DNA of 64,000 bases from Microcaldota archaeon (GTDB taxonomy: Archaea; Micrarchaeota; Micrarchaeia; Micrarchaeales; Micrarchaeaceae). Of the stretch, positions 47,213-57,800 are shown piece by piece; the stretch's first letter is position 1, and each line of letters opens with the position of its first letter. The translations under genes and the position numbers were made by a program. The stretch lies in contig JAJZJM010000003.1 in NCBI GenBank assembly GCA_021810105.1, forward strand, positions 1-64,000. The letters run 5' to 3'. The notes under the pieces were generated by a model. That model saw nothing but the letters and a program-made list of their open reading frames with translations. It did not search any database and was not told the DNA's origin.

Positions 47213-47308
47213 TGGTGTCTCCCAACACCATATAATCCTACGCTTCGAGTTCTCTCCATAGATGTCGCCAAAAACATCTATACTCACAGGTTTTAAGAAA
47301 CCTGTGAG
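47213..47308. repeat. three consecutive hairpins (possible element end or structured RNA)
   Basis: 47213-47218/47225-47230 (6 bp), 47258-47265/47274-47281 (8 bp), 47283-47293/47298-47308 (11 bp perfect, TAAG loop). Confidence 0.6.
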
Positions 47309-47442
47309 ATTGTTATAATAGCGGAACTCTCAGAAAACGGTATAATTATTCAACACAGCATTAAAATGCAAAATTTTAAATATGGCTGTTTACTAATATG
47401 AATGACTAATTATTCTATAAGTCATTGCAGAGGTGTTTATCT

Positions 47443-48882
47443 ATGAAAGAAAAATATGATGTAATAGTTGCAGGAGCAGGAATGGCAGGCTCTCTGGCTG
47501 CAGCTGTAGCTGCGAAAAAGGGTCTAAATGTATTGCTTCTTGATAGAAACAAAGAACAAGAGGTAGGCAAGAAGACAAATTGGGGCTGGGTATGCGGAGA
47601 TGCTGTTGCGGATGCACACCTTCAATTCATAAAGTCAAAAATAGGACTGAATTTCGATTATCCGGAACTTGATGTGAAGGTAGATGGCGTACTTGTACTA
47701 TCGCCAGACCTTGAGTACAAAATACCATTTGAAGGAGCGGGATACGTTCTCAATAGGCCTGCGTTTGAGCAAAAACTTATGAAGGAAGCAAGGAAAAACG
47801 GAGCAGAGTACGTTTCCGAATTCGAAGTAGAAGGCCCAGTAGTAGAAAATAACTACATGGTTGGCATATTTGGCAAAGACAAAGACAAGCAGCATAAGGA
47901 GATAAGGGCAAAAATCGTAATAGACGCACTAGGAGTCGCTACTACTTTGAGAAGAAAGTTGCCTGACAACCCCTACATAGACAAAGTTGTTGATGTGTCT
48001 GACCTGGAATCTACAGGCAGATACATATATGATTTCGAAGCGGATCACGTAGACGAAAGGTTCTATGACCCTAAGAATGCCCTGATACACCTTAATCAGG
48101 AATGGGCGCCAGGAGGATATGGTTGGGTATTTCCCAAGAAAGGCACGCGAGTAAACATAGGTATAGGTGTACAGAAAGAGAGTCTAGAAATAAGAAACAA
48201 GAAGCTAGGAAAGAACGATACGCTGCATACGCTCATGGATGAATATGTAAAACACAACCCTGTAATAAAAGAGCCAAGGCTTTATAACGAAAACAACAAC
48301 GGTAAAGGCTATTGGTCTGTTGCTGTAAGGAGGCAATTGGATTGCTTGGTTTTCAATGGTTATATAGGCGCGGGAGACAGTATGGCAATGCCCAACCCAA
48401 TAAGTGCAGGAGGCATAGGCCCTGCGCTAGTTTCGGGAATCCTCGCAGGCGAGGCTGCCGCAAGGGCGCTAAGCAGCGGCGATGTAAGCCTGGAATCGTT
48501 ATGGCAGTACAACCTAGATTTCAATGAGGCTTACGGAAAGAAAACCGCAGGGCTTGAAGTATTCAGGACGTACTTGCAATCCTTGAATAACAATACGATA
48601 AATTACGGAATGAGGATGTTTTTGACGGCGAAGGAGGCAGAGGACTTAAGCTATGGTGTTGTTCCTGACCTCAGCCTTGCATCGAAAGCAAAGCTCATAC
48701 TCAAAGGCGCATCCAATATCAAAGCTTTCCAAAATCTTTTATACGTAGTAAAGAAGATGAAGGAACTTAATAATATCTACGAGCACTACCCCAAAAATAT
48801 AAGGGAATTTGCTGGGTGGAAAGAAAAGGTATCAGCAAGCATGGAAGAGGCAAAGGAGAAATTCAAACCAAATCCAATATGA
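47443..48882 (+). CDS. geranylgeranyl reductase family flavoprotein (archaeal lipid biosynthesis)
   Basis: YDVIVAGAGMAGSLAAAVAAKKGLNVLLLDR, GAGDSMAMPNPISAGGIGPAL. Confidence 0.88.
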   Translation: MKEKYDVIVAGAGMAGSLAAAVAAKKGLNVLLLDRNKEQEVGKKTNWGWVCGDAVADAHLQFIKSKIGLNFDYPELDVKVDGVLVLSPDLEYKIPFEGAGYVLNRPAFEQKLMKEARKNGAEYVSEFEVEGPVVENNYMVGIFGKDKDKQHKEIRAKIVIDALGVATTLRRKLPDNPYIDKVVDVSDLESTGRYIYDFEADHVDERFYDPKNALIHLNQEWAPGGYGWVFPKKGTRVNIGIGVQKESLEIRNKKLGKNDTLHTLMDEYVKHNPVIKEPRLYNENNNGKGYWSVAVRRQLDCLVFNGYIGAGDSMAMPNPISAGGIGPALVSGILAGEAAARALSSGDVSLESLWQYNLDFNEAYGKKTAGLEVFRTYLQSLNNNTINYGMRMFLTAKEAEDLSYGVVPDLSLASKAKLILKGASNIKAFQNLLYVVKKMKELNNIYEHYPKNIREFAGWKEKVSASMEEAKEKFKPNPI

Positions 48883-49073
48883 TTGGTGACGATATGGCAG
48901 AAAAATATTCAAAATATGAAAAAGCAAGAATAATAGGAGCAAGAGCATTGCAGCTCGCGTATGGTGCCCCTCCTCTTATTAAAGTGCCGGAAGGAACAAT
49001 AAATCCAATAGACCTGGCAGAGCTGGAATTTAAGGAAGACGTAATACCAATCACAATATTGAGAGAAGAATGA
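48879..49073 (+). CDS. rpoK: RNA polymerase subunit K (Rpb6/omega homolog)
   Basis: KYEKARIIGARALQLAYGAPPLIKV. Confidence 0.88.
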   Translation: MIGDDMAEKYSKYEKARIIGARALQLAYGAPPLIKVPEGTINPIDLAELEFKEDVIPITILREE

Positions 49074-49091
49074 CGGCATACGTCTGGAAAG

Positions 49092-49874
49092 CTATCTGTA
49101 TTTTCTTATTGAGTCAGGAGTTCCCACTAGTGTGCCCTCCATAGAGTAAATCGCAGAATTGTCATAGTCGAATATATGGTTTCTGAAGAGTGGGCTTATA
49201 TTTTTCTCGCGCACCTCATTTACTGGCATGCCTGTTATTAGGTCATTAAATGCTGGCATGACTATCAGCTTAATGTTCTTATTTACCTTGTCAAACACTT
49301 CCGATGCATTCTTGTAGTTCAAGTTTGCCACTAGCCACGCTTTGTGGCTTTCACGATCTGCGCCAAACGACATTGCAATATGGTTGTGTGCGGCTATGAG
49401 GTACTCTTTTTGCATAGCTTCCACAGATGGCCATGCATGCCCATGCAAGAGCCCCACATTGTCTAGCAGCATCTCATCCCGCATATCTGCTTTAACTACC
49501 TCTTCGAGCCTGGAATCGTGGTTTCCCAGGGTTATCGTTATCTCAAATCCTGACAGCCTTTTGAAGAAATCGTTAACCAACGCGCGTTCAACAGAGTCAG
49601 GGTTCAATATGCTCTCTTTAACATCTCCCAGGATTATTATTTTATGTGCACCGTTCTCTTCTGCTATTTTTGCCAGGTTTGAGGCCATGTTCTCAGTTGC
49701 AGTATTCAGCATTATTCCTTTGTCCCTGAGCTTCCTTTCCATCCCTATGTGCAGGTCACCTACAACAATGTATGAATCGCCTTTCCCCCTAAGCAATATT
49801 GCTGCCCTATTGTATAGCACCCTTACCTCATATTTTCCCATAAGCATTAAATTGAAAGCCAAATATATTAACAT
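49092..49874 (-). CDS. calcineurin-like metallophosphoesterase
   Basis: VVGDLHIGMERKL, IILGDVKE, TLGNHDSRLEE, GLLHGHAWP, AHNH. Confidence 0.88.
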   Translation of the reverse strand: MLIYLAFNLMLMGKYEVRVLYNRAAILLRGKGDSYIVVGDLHIGMERKLRDKGIMLNTATENMASNLAKIAEENGAHKIIILGDVKESILNPDSVERALVNDFFKRLSGFEITITLGNHDSRLEEVVKADMRDEMLLDNVGLLHGHAWPSVEAMQKEYLIAAHNHIAMSFGADRESHKAWLVANLNYKNASEVFDKVNKNIKLIVMPAFNDLITGMPVNEVREKNISPLFRNHIFDYDNSAIYSMEGTLVGTPDSIRKYR

Positions 49875-49892
49875 ATAGAGTTTGATGCTTGC

Positions 49893-50993
49893 ATGGTCTC
49901 TCTTTCACCAACAATAGGCAGGGTATTCGGCATACCTGTGCAGCTTCACTGGACATTCCTGGGCTTAATGCTGCTCGCATTTGTCCTTTTAATCACTGCG
50001 TCCGGAGGGGCATTTCTTTTCTCCCTGATCATCCTCCTATTCATATGCGTTCTCATACACGAATTTGCACACTCCCTCACTGCTCTTAGGAACGGCATAA
50101 AGGTAAAGAAAATAATACTATTGCCTATAGGTGGCGCATCCGTAATCGATTTGAACAAAGTAAAGCCAAGACTGGAATTCAAGATAGCAATAGCAGGCCC
50201 TATAATGAGCATAATCCTGGGCATTATATTCCTTCCATTATATCTTCTCTTTCCAGGAGGGCTAATCGGGCAGGCCCTACAGTTCCTTTTTGAGATAAAC
50301 CTGCTTCTGGGAGTCTTTAACCTTCTACCAGGATTTCCTTTAGACGGCGGAAGGGTTCTAAGAAGCTATCTTCAGATAAAACGCAGCTTCATCGACGCTA
50401 CAAGGGTTACAGTAAAGGCAAGCAATGCTGTTATTGTCTTATTCATAATAGGAACCGTAATATACGCAGCAGCAATAAAAAACGTCACTTTCTCTTACAG
50501 GGAGTTCATAGTTTTATGGGACATAATAATCGCACTCTTCCTATACGAAGGCGCAAGGGCGGAGTTGCAGAGCGCTGAATTCAAAAACAGTGCAGCCGAC
50601 CTCAGGGCGCGGGACATGATGACAAGGAACTTCATTTTCGTAAGCCGCAACACAGGCATAAATGCATTATACAGGGAAATGGTGAGCAGAGGCACTACGC
50701 TGTTACTCACAAGAAAAGGGGGTAAGATCTATGCGATGTTTGGGGATGTCCAAAAGTTTAAGAATTACAGCAATTTAAGCGAAAGGGGGATAATGAGCCT
50801 TTTCAAGACCGAAGTCCCTCAAATAAAAGAGAGCCTTAAGCTTTCTAAAGCTCTGGACATCATGCAAATCGATGAGGTAAACGTGCTAGCTGTAACTAAA
50901 GGGACAAAAGTGACAGGGGTTCTTTATGCGCCAAACATATACGCTGCAATGCAAATATATCTGTCCAAATCTAAAGACCAAAAGAATCGTTAG
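49893..50993 (+). CDS. site-2 protease-like M50 metallopeptidase
   Basis: HEFAHSLTALRNGIKVKKIILLPIGG and LLPGFPLDGGRVL. Confidence 0.9.
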   Translation: MVSLSPTIGRVFGIPVQLHWTFLGLMLLAFVLLITASGGAFLFSLIILLFICVLIHEFAHSLTALRNGIKVKKIILLPIGGASVIDLNKVKPRLEFKIAIAGPIMSIILGIIFLPLYLLFPGGLIGQALQFLFEINLLLGVFNLLPGFPLDGGRVLRSYLQIKRSFIDATRVTVKASNAVIVLFIIGTVIYAAAIKNVTFSYREFIVLWDIIIALFLYEGARAELQSAEFKNSAADLRARDMMTRNFIFVSRNTGINALYREMVSRGTTLLLTRKGGKIYAMFGDVQKFKNYSNLSERGIMSLFKTEVPQIKESLKLSKALDIMQIDEVNVLAVTKGTKVTGVLYAPNIYAAMQIYLSKSKDQKNR

Positions 50994-51002
50994 GGCATGC
51001 GG

Positions 51003-51506
51003 CTATTTGAATTGATAAATCTTTTTAATAACGAACTCAGCCCTCGCCTCATCTGGCTGCATACCAAGCGATTTTATTACATTTAGCAACTTATCCGACG
51101 TAGGACGTATTCCATTCACAAGAAGGAAATAAGATGCATACACATAGATGAGGTGGCTTTTTATTCCACTATCCAATATTATAGATAGCAAATTATTATC
51201 AACATGCATCCCAGCAGATGTTATGCAATCTATCAGGTTTTTCCTGTCTATCTCTCTCCCTGCGAAACTAAGGAAACCTGCAGCATAGAAGTATGGCATG
51301 ATTTTGTTATGATCTCTGTCGGTTGCTACATCTTTTTTCAAAGCGTTTCCAAGTTGATCAAGAAGTATATCTGTGCATGTGGCTGTTATGGCGTTCAAAA
51401 TCGCTTTAAGGGTCTGATAGCCGCTTAGCTCTTCAAACCCATCCGGGCCAATCCTGTTTATCGACTCAGAATGCTCTTCCATAAAATCCCCAGTGTTTTC
51501 CCCCAT
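51003..51506 (-). CDS. tandem P1/L12 N-terminal-domain-like protein
   Basis: Two P1-like repeats: PYFYAAGFLSFAGREIDRKNLIDCITSAGMHVDN.. and IYVYASYFLLVNGIRPTSDKLLNVIKSLGMQPDEARAEFVIKKI. Confidence 0.5.
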   Translation of the reverse strand: MGENTGDFMEEHSESINRIGPDGFEELSGYQTLKAILNAITATCTDILLDQLGNALKKDVATDRDHNKIMPYFYAAGFLSFAGREIDRKNLIDCITSAGMHVDNNLLSIILDSGIKSHLIYVYASYFLLVNGIRPTSDKLLNVIKSLGMQPDEARAEFVIKKIYQFK

Positions 51507-51615
51507 CCAATCATAAATTTATGATCGATTCACATACTTACGTTTTTTGGGGAGCTATGACAAATTATTTATATGCGGATTCCATAATCAAATTGTATAG
51601 GATTAGGGGCATGCG

Positions 51616-52938
51616 ATGGAGAGATCTAGGGGTATGCAGCAGAATATAGAAGCAAAGATCATTCCAATAGTGCATCATTTAGACAAGCACATATACCCGA
51701 GCGGATACATGCCAGCATCACTCACATACGAACCCTACAGGCCCTGCTGGTTTAGGGACTCCGCAATGGTCTCGTTATCTTTAATAGAGGCCAGTTCTAG
51801 CCTGACAACGCGCAAGATGCCCAAAGAAGAGAACTATTCGGTTGCAAGTCTTGCATCTGAAAGCTCTGCCCGCCAACTCAATTTCCTTTGGTGTGCGATT
51901 AGTAATTTTATCAGAAATATGGAAGTGGGAATCTCGATTCCGTATGAGGACCCCTCTTTTTTTAAGCTATCCTCGCATCTTCCCGCAAGGGTAGGGAAAG
52001 ATGGAATGCTATTTTTTATAGCATCAAATGGAGAAATAATCAGAGATACGGTTGAAAGCAGCGAATGGCTTAGACAGTATGATTCTCTGCCATTGACTCT
52101 AATGGCTACGCATTCCTACATGAGCAACATTGGGGCTGAAAAAATAGAAGTTCCGCTAAGGATATTCAGCGAAAATATAAGCACAATCTTAAATTACATG
52201 GTTAAAGTGTACAAAGCACCTTCATTCAATGCATGGGAGGTAGACGGGCACCAACTGCATTCGTATACCCTCGCCTCCCTATATAGGGGTTTTATATCCG
52301 CACTCCAGATTGCAGAAAAGCTTGGATTACACATTCCAAACGAAATGAAGGACAAACCAAAATGGATGGACAACTTCCTAAGCAATTTTTTTATCAGGGA
52401 TGGCATACTCTACAAGGCAAAAAACGTCTTAAGGCAAGATGGGCGCGGTTTTGAAAGCGAACCTGTTAAACAGGTAGACGCATCTGAAATATTTGTATTT
52501 ACGCGTTTTAAACCGGAAAGCATAACTCATGATATAAAAGCAAACACTATGGAATCTATAGAGAAAAAGAGGTTCGGGGCAAACATCCTCCCGACAAGGT
52601 TTGACGGAGATTCCTATTTCTTTGGAGGCAGGTGGATACTTTTAGGTATGGAGGCGGCACGTCATTATATCGAAACTCAAGAAATTGAGAAAGCGGCAAA
52701 GATAATCTCATATGTAGAAAAAAAATATTTACGCCAAGGAAATGTGATGATTCCTGAACAGGAAATAATAGACCCAGAATCAATGGAAAAAGATTCAGGT
52801 AACTACTATATAAAAAATGGATACAGCGCAATAAACGATCTTGCATGGTCGGAAGCCGCATACGTTTCCGCATGTACCTCGCTATTAAGGGCAACCGATA
52901 ATGCTGCTGAATCGAGCAGGCTTAAAATAAGGGCGTAA
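51616..52938 (+). CDS. GH15/six-hairpin glycosidase-like protein
   Basis: Y-R-x-CWFRDSAM, AWEVDGHQLHSYTLASLYRG, LPTRFDGDSYFFGGRWILLG, NDLAWSEAAYVSA. Confidence 0.6.
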   Translation: MERSRGMQQNIEAKIIPIVHHLDKHIYPSGYMPASLTYEPYRPCWFRDSAMVSLSLIEASSSLTTRKMPKEENYSVASLASESSARQLNFLWCAISNFIRNMEVGISIPYEDPSFFKLSSHLPARVGKDGMLFFIASNGEIIRDTVESSEWLRQYDSLPLTLMATHSYMSNIGAEKIEVPLRIFSENISTILNYMVKVYKAPSFNAWEVDGHQLHSYTLASLYRGFISALQIAEKLGLHIPNEMKDKPKWMDNFLSNFFIRDGILYKAKNVLRQDGRGFESEPVKQVDASEIFVFTRFKPESITHDIKANTMESIEKKRFGANILPTRFDGDSYFFGGRWILLGMEAARHYIETQEIEKAAKIISYVEKKYLRQGNVMIPEQEIIDPESMEKDSGNYYIKNGYSAINDLAWSEAAYVSACTSLLRATDNAAESSRLKIRA

Positions 52939-53019
52939 AACGTCTAAATCAAAAGGAATAAATAACCCAACAGCAATGCTAAATTATAGTTACCAGCGTG
53001 CGACCGGTCTGGTGTAAGA

Positions 53020-56000
53020 ATGCTCCACTTGGATAGGATAACCCTGCATAATTTCAAGTCTTTCAGGCATGCTACAATAAATTTTAGCAAAGGCTTCAAC
53101 TGTGTAGTGGGACCTAACGGTTCAGGCAAATCAAACATATGTGATGCTCTTCTGTTCGCATTGGGTGAGACGTCGCTTAGAAGAATGAGAGTTTCTTCTG
53201 CGAAGGCGCTGATAAACGCATCAGCCAAGTCGGTTAAAGAGGATGGAGTTAGGCGCGCTTATACTACCGTGTCATTCTCCGGAGATGAAAATTTAGAGAT
53301 ATCCAGAATAATAAAGTCAAATAATAAAATATCATACAGGATAAACGGCAAAAAGTCAACAAGGCAGCAAGTTCTTGACGTGCTAAGGGCAAACAGGGCC
53401 GACATAAATGAAACAAACACCATAATCCAAGGGGAAATAACAAAAATACTCAACATGAGTCCTAAAGAAAGACGGGTGCTGATTGACATTGCCGCAGGCA
53501 TAAAAGAATTTGACGACAAGAAAGATGTAGCCACAAAAGAATTGGACAAGGTTGAAGGAAAAATAAACGAAGCAAACATAATGTTAAGCGAGAGGGGGGC
53601 TTTCCTAAGCGAATTAGAAAAAGAAAAGATAGATGCAGAACGCTACATAGATTTGCAATCAAAAGTCAAAAGGATAACATATACTACATTAAAAGCAAGG
53701 GAAAGCGAGATAAATCAAGAATACACCAAACATGTAACCCAGTATGAAAAATTAGCTACACGAAAAAAAACTCTTGAGGCAGAATTAAACAAATTAGAGG
53801 ATGAGCTTTCAAGCGCAATCTCTTACAAAGACAAAATATCAAAGAAGATGAATGAAGGCTCTATAGAAGTCGGCACAGCAAACCGGATGCTAGACGAGAT
53901 AAATGCAAATATTAAAATAAAAGAAGCACTGATAAAACAGTTAGAAGAGTCGATAATCAAAAGCAAGGATAAAGAGAAAGGGCTTGCTTACGAAATTACA
54001 AAAATAAAAGAGCAGATCGATTCAAACTCCCAGAATCTTGCTATTCTGAAGTCAGACCTTTCAATAATCCAAAAAAAGTTAGAAAAGCATCCTGTTGTTG
54101 AAGGAGGAAATAGAGAAGTGATGATGAAATACTCACAATTGCAGAAAAGCCTCCTGGAAATTGACTCTACAACTTCTGAATTGAATGCCGGACATATATC
54201 TTCGAATGCAGAGCTTCATATGCTTGAAAGCGCCAAAGCAGAAGCAGAATCACAATCAAAAGAATTGGCCAAAAAGCTTAATGAAAGTTCAGATACCGCA
54301 GTTTTGCTTCAAGAGAAGATAAAAAAACTTTATGCCGAGGCGGAATTAAAATCAAATAAAGTAAAAACGCTCGAAAAAATGCAGTTAGAACTGAAAACAG
54401 CATATGATAAGGCCGAGTCCGACACAATAAACATAAGGGAGCAGCTAGCTTTATCGGGCAGAAGCCAAGACAGAATAACTCCTGTGCTTAATTCTTTGAT
54501 AAAGAAGGGATTCTACGGCAAGGCATCTGAACTTTTTTCATGCGACGAAGACCACTCAATAGCGGTATACGCCGCATCTGGTGGCAGATTAAATTACTAT
54601 GTAGTTGACTCTATAGCCGTTGCAACACATGCAATAGACATAATCAAGCAGAAGAATCTTGGCAGGGCCTCATTCATACCTCTTAATGAGATAAAAGCAT
54701 CGCAAACCGCAAAGGAAGGCAATAGCATTCCGTTAATAAATTACGTTACTTTCGATGAAAAATACAGGAGGGCTTTCGAATTTATATTCGCAAATACCTA
54801 TCTTACGGATAACATAAACTCCCTCTCCAAAAATGATATAAACAAGCATAGGTTTGTTACAATCGGGGGAGAAGTGCTGGAGCAGTCTGGCTTGATAACG
54901 GGCGGAAAGTTTACTATGCAACAACTGCCAGCGGCATTGGAATCCAGACTTGCAAAACTATCAAATGAAAAAAGTGAACTAAGCAAAAAAATTGCAGATC
55001 TGGATAAAGAGCTGCAATCTTGCAAAAAAGAGGCATATATATTAGAACAAGAGGCTTTCCAGGCAACATCAGAACTTAAACACATAAACAACGATAAAGA
55101 AAGGATAAATGCTGAAATAATAGAGAAAAAAGAGGCATCTAAATCTTTTGACAAAAGGCTCAGCGAGCTAAGTAAACTGCAATCCGAAGTGGCAGACAAA
55201 AAGATAGAGCTTGAAAAGAAAAAAGAGGCAATCAAAACCGAATTAGACAGGCTTTATCATTCCATAAACGATCATACTGCATCAAAGTCAAAAAAAGAGA
55301 TAGAGGAATCTGCAGATGAAATAAAAGAGATGAGGCAGTCTGCAGAAAAAATAAAAATCAAAATGGCAGAGCTAGAGAAAGAAAATGAGATGAATTCCCA
55401 TAGGAATGCCTCAATAATGTCTGAAATTAAAGAGGAAGAGGCGTTAATAAAAGAATCGCAAGCAAAGGTTGCAGAAGCCGAAAAATCGATACTTGAATAC
55501 GGAAAGCATAAGGCAGAAATCCAATCAAAGATAAATGCGCATGGCACGGCGTCCGAAAAACTATTGAAAGAGGTTCAAACTGCAGATGAGAAGATCTCGA
55601 AATTGGGCTTTGATAAAGGAAAAATATCAAGCGACCTGGACAAAATAGAAAGAGAGACTATGGAAACCGAGGGTAAAAGGGCACAATTGCAGACTAGACT
55701 AAGCGACATAAAGGCCGAACTGATTTCCTACCAGGGGGTTCAGGAGGTGGAGTACAAGAGTGTAGAAGAGTTGGAGCGCCAATCAACAGAATGCAAGCAT
55801 GAAATAGACCTTCTTGGTAATGTCAATCTTAAGGCTCCGGAGGCGTATGAGCAGAGGAAGAAAGACTTAGATGAGGCAAAAATAAAAATGGACATACTTG
55901 ATAGAGAAAAGGCAGCGATATTGAGCATGATATCCGAAATAGAGTCAAAGAAACTCAGTGTATTCAACCAAACATTAGAGGAAGTTAACGAGACATTCAA

Positions 56001-56430
56001 GAGGCTTTATAGCACCGTGTTCGATATAGACGCATACATTTACCTCGATGGAGAAAAAGATGACCCATTTAATTCAAAACTTATGTTCAGCATCAAAAAG
56101 GGCGCAAAAAAGAAGAATGATGAAAGCATGTCTGGCGGTGAAAAATCGATACTGATGCTATCCCTTATATTCTCTGTTCAGATGAGGAAGCCTATGTCAT
56201 TGTACATATTTGATGAGATAGACGTAGCGTTGGACAAGGAAAATTCAAAGAAATTATCAAAGCTCATAAGGGAGCTTTCCAAAGCATCCCAATTCATAGT
56301 TGTGAGCCACAACGATTCGCTGATAACTATGGCTGAAGCTGCGATAGGGGTGGCCATGCAGGATTCTTATTCCAGGGCGGTCGGTATAGAGATGATAAAC
56401 CAAAACGGTGTAGCTGTTGGCAAGAAGTAA
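53020..56430 (+). CDS. smc: chromosome segregation protein SMC
   Basis: GPNGSGKSNICDALLFALGE, long coiled coil with hinge, MSGGEKSILMLSLIFSVQ, YIFDEIDVALDKENS. Confidence 0.94.
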   Translation: MLHLDRITLHNFKSFRHATINFSKGFNCVVGPNGSGKSNICDALLFALGETSLRRMRVSSAKALINASAKSVKEDGVRRAYTTVSFSGDENLEISRIIKSNNKISYRINGKKSTRQQVLDVLRANRADINETNTIIQGEITKILNMSPKERRVLIDIAAGIKEFDDKKDVATKELDKVEGKINEANIMLSERGAFLSELEKEKIDAERYIDLQSKVKRITYTTLKARESEINQEYTKHVTQYEKLATRKKTLEAELNKLEDELSSAISYKDKISKKMNEGSIEVGTANRMLDEINANIKIKEALIKQLEESIIKSKDKEKGLAYEITKIKEQIDSNSQNLAILKSDLSIIQKKLEKHPVVEGGNREVMMKYSQLQKSLLEIDSTTSELNAGHISSNAELHMLESAKAEAESQSKELAKKLNESSDTAVLLQEKIKKLYAEAELKSNKVKTLEKMQLELKTAYDKAESDTINIREQLALSGRSQDRITPVLNSLIKKGFYGKASELFSCDEDHSIAVYAASGGRLNYYVVDSIAVATHAIDIIKQKNLGRASFIPLNEIKASQTAKEGNSIPLINYVTFDEKYRRAFEFIFANTYLTDNINSLSKNDINKHRFVTIGGEVLEQSGLITGGKFTMQQLPAALESRLAKLSNEKSELSKKIADLDKELQSCKKEAYILEQEAFQATSELKHINNDKERINAEIIEKKEASKSFDKRLSELSKLQSEVADKKIELEKKKEAIKTELDRLYHSINDHTASKSKKEIEESADEIKEMRQSAEKIKIKMAELEKENEMNSHRNASIMSEIKEEEALIKESQAKVAEAEKSILEYGKHKAEIQSKINAHGTASEKLLKEVQTADEKISKLGFDKGKISSDLDKIERETMETEGKRAQLQTRLSDIKAELISYQGVQEVEYKSVEELERQSTECKHEIDLLGNVNLKAPEAYEQRKKDLDEAKIKMDILDREKAAILSMISEIESKKLSVFNQTLEEVNETFKRLYSTVFDIDAYIYLDGEKDDPFNSKLMFSIKKGAKKKNDESMSGGEKSILMLSLIFSVQMRKPMSLYIFDEIDVALDKENSKKLSKLIRELSKASQFIVVSHNDSLITMAEAAIGVAMQDSYSRAVGIEMINQNGVAVGKK

Positions 56431-57406
56431 GGCCCAAAACAAAGACAGGGTAAATATAGTCACATGGCCCCTTTACATGGTTCTCGCGATTGCGTTCATA
56501 CTCTACATAATTTACCAGAGAGTTCAGATCCTCGCAATACTGTTCGGGGCCCTGACATTTATCATGATCGTGGTTCTGATAGGATTGGAGCTAGTAATAT
56601 CCTCCAAAGAGGAGGGGAAGCTGAGGAATGCGATTGAGATAATAGCAGCGATAGTAATTGTTGTGGCTATATGGTTTGCGCTAAGGCTCATACTAAATAC
56701 CTCCTACCCTATAGACGCTGTGCCTAGCTGCAGCATGCTTCCTGTCCTCCAGAGGGGAGATATGATAGTTCTTCAAGGTGTCAACCCTTCCAACATAAAA
56801 GCACCCATTGTAAAAGTCACCGGCAGTGAAATGCAGAAAATGCTGAATAACATCAATCAAGAATCGTTAGAGTGCATAGCATACCAGTTAAACGGGAACA
56901 AGATAAATCTTTCACAGGAAGTCTTTCCTGGTTATTCTGTAGGATTGGCGTCTGTAAACAGCGGAGATCTTGTATCTAACTCAAGCCAGTCCGGTAACCT
57001 CGTTAAATACATATGCGGAATAGCAAACGTTACATACTCAAACGGAGCAAAAGTCAAAGAGGCATATACAAAAGCAATAGTCATAGGGAATACCACCATA
57101 AATGGAGATCTTAACAACAGCATAATCGTGTACAAGACTCTACCGCAAGACCTCTTCTACCAGGAAGGCGATACATATATAGTGCACAGAGTGTACGCCA
57201 TAATAAACGCAAGCGGCACATATTACTATCTGACAAAAGGCGATAATAATCCCGGCTTGGACATGCAATACCAGAATTATCCCGCATCCCAGAATAACAC
57301 TGAGGGTAAGGTGATAGGGGTTATACCATACATAGGCTATCTTAAGCTAATATTAAGTGGGGAGCTAAGCCAGCCTGCAGGATGCAACTACACGTTCGGG
57401 AAATGA
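56417..57406 (+). CDS. signal peptidase I (Sec11-type, S26B-like)
   Basis: AVPSCSMLPVLQRGDMIVLQG and DTYIVHRVYAI...YLTKGDNNPG with TM helices. Confidence 0.82.
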   Translation: MARSKAQNKDRVNIVTWPLYMVLAIAFILYIIYQRVQILAILFGALTFIMIVVLIGLELVISSKEEGKLRNAIEIIAAIVIVVAIWFALRLILNTSYPIDAVPSCSMLPVLQRGDMIVLQGVNPSNIKAPIVKVTGSEMQKMLNNINQESLECIAYQLNGNKINLSQEVFPGYSVGLASVNSGDLVSNSSQSGNLVKYICGIANVTYSNGAKVKEAYTKAIVIGNTTINGDLNNSIIVYKTLPQDLFYQEGDTYIVHRVYAIINASGTYYYLTKGDNNPGLDMQYQNYPASQNNTEGKVIGVIPYIGYLKLILSGELSQPAGCNYTFGK

Positions 57407-57496
57407 ATAAAAACAGGTAGTTCAATACCTATATATATTTTTCTGAATCATAATTAGTCGTCTGCTCGCAGTAAGTTCTACTTATGCGGTGCTTTT

Positions 57497-57790
57497 ATGG
57501 CAGATTTATCGAATGATATACGTTTAGCTGTGGACAGCGGCAAGACAGCCTTAGGGCTGAATAGCGTAATGGATTCTATAAAAGAAAACGATGCAAAGCT
57601 TATAATCATTGCAAGTAAGAATAAAAAACAGAACATGGGAGATATACAGCATATGGCTGACATCGCTGGAATAAAGATAATAAAGTTCGAGGGAAACCCT
57701 GTAGAGCTTGGAGCTGTTTGCGGTAAGCCATTTTCCGTATCCACCCTCTCGATAATAGAGCCGGGTAACTCAAGCATATTAAAAGAATAA
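57497..57790 (+). CDS. rpl30e: ribosomal protein L30e
   Basis: NDIRLAVDSGKTALGLNSVMDSIKENDAKLIIIASK; followed by S12. Confidence 0.9.
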   Translation: MADLSNDIRLAVDSGKTALGLNSVMDSIKENDAKLIIIASKNKKQNMGDIQHMADIAGIKIIKFEGNPVELGAVCGKPFSVSTLSIIEPGNSSILKE

Positions 57791-57800
57791 AGGTATTATA

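Noticed and set aside
47283-47308. Plain intrinsic terminator for trpS
   Set aside because: Too far from trpS, no T-run directly after, and part of a block of three hairpins.
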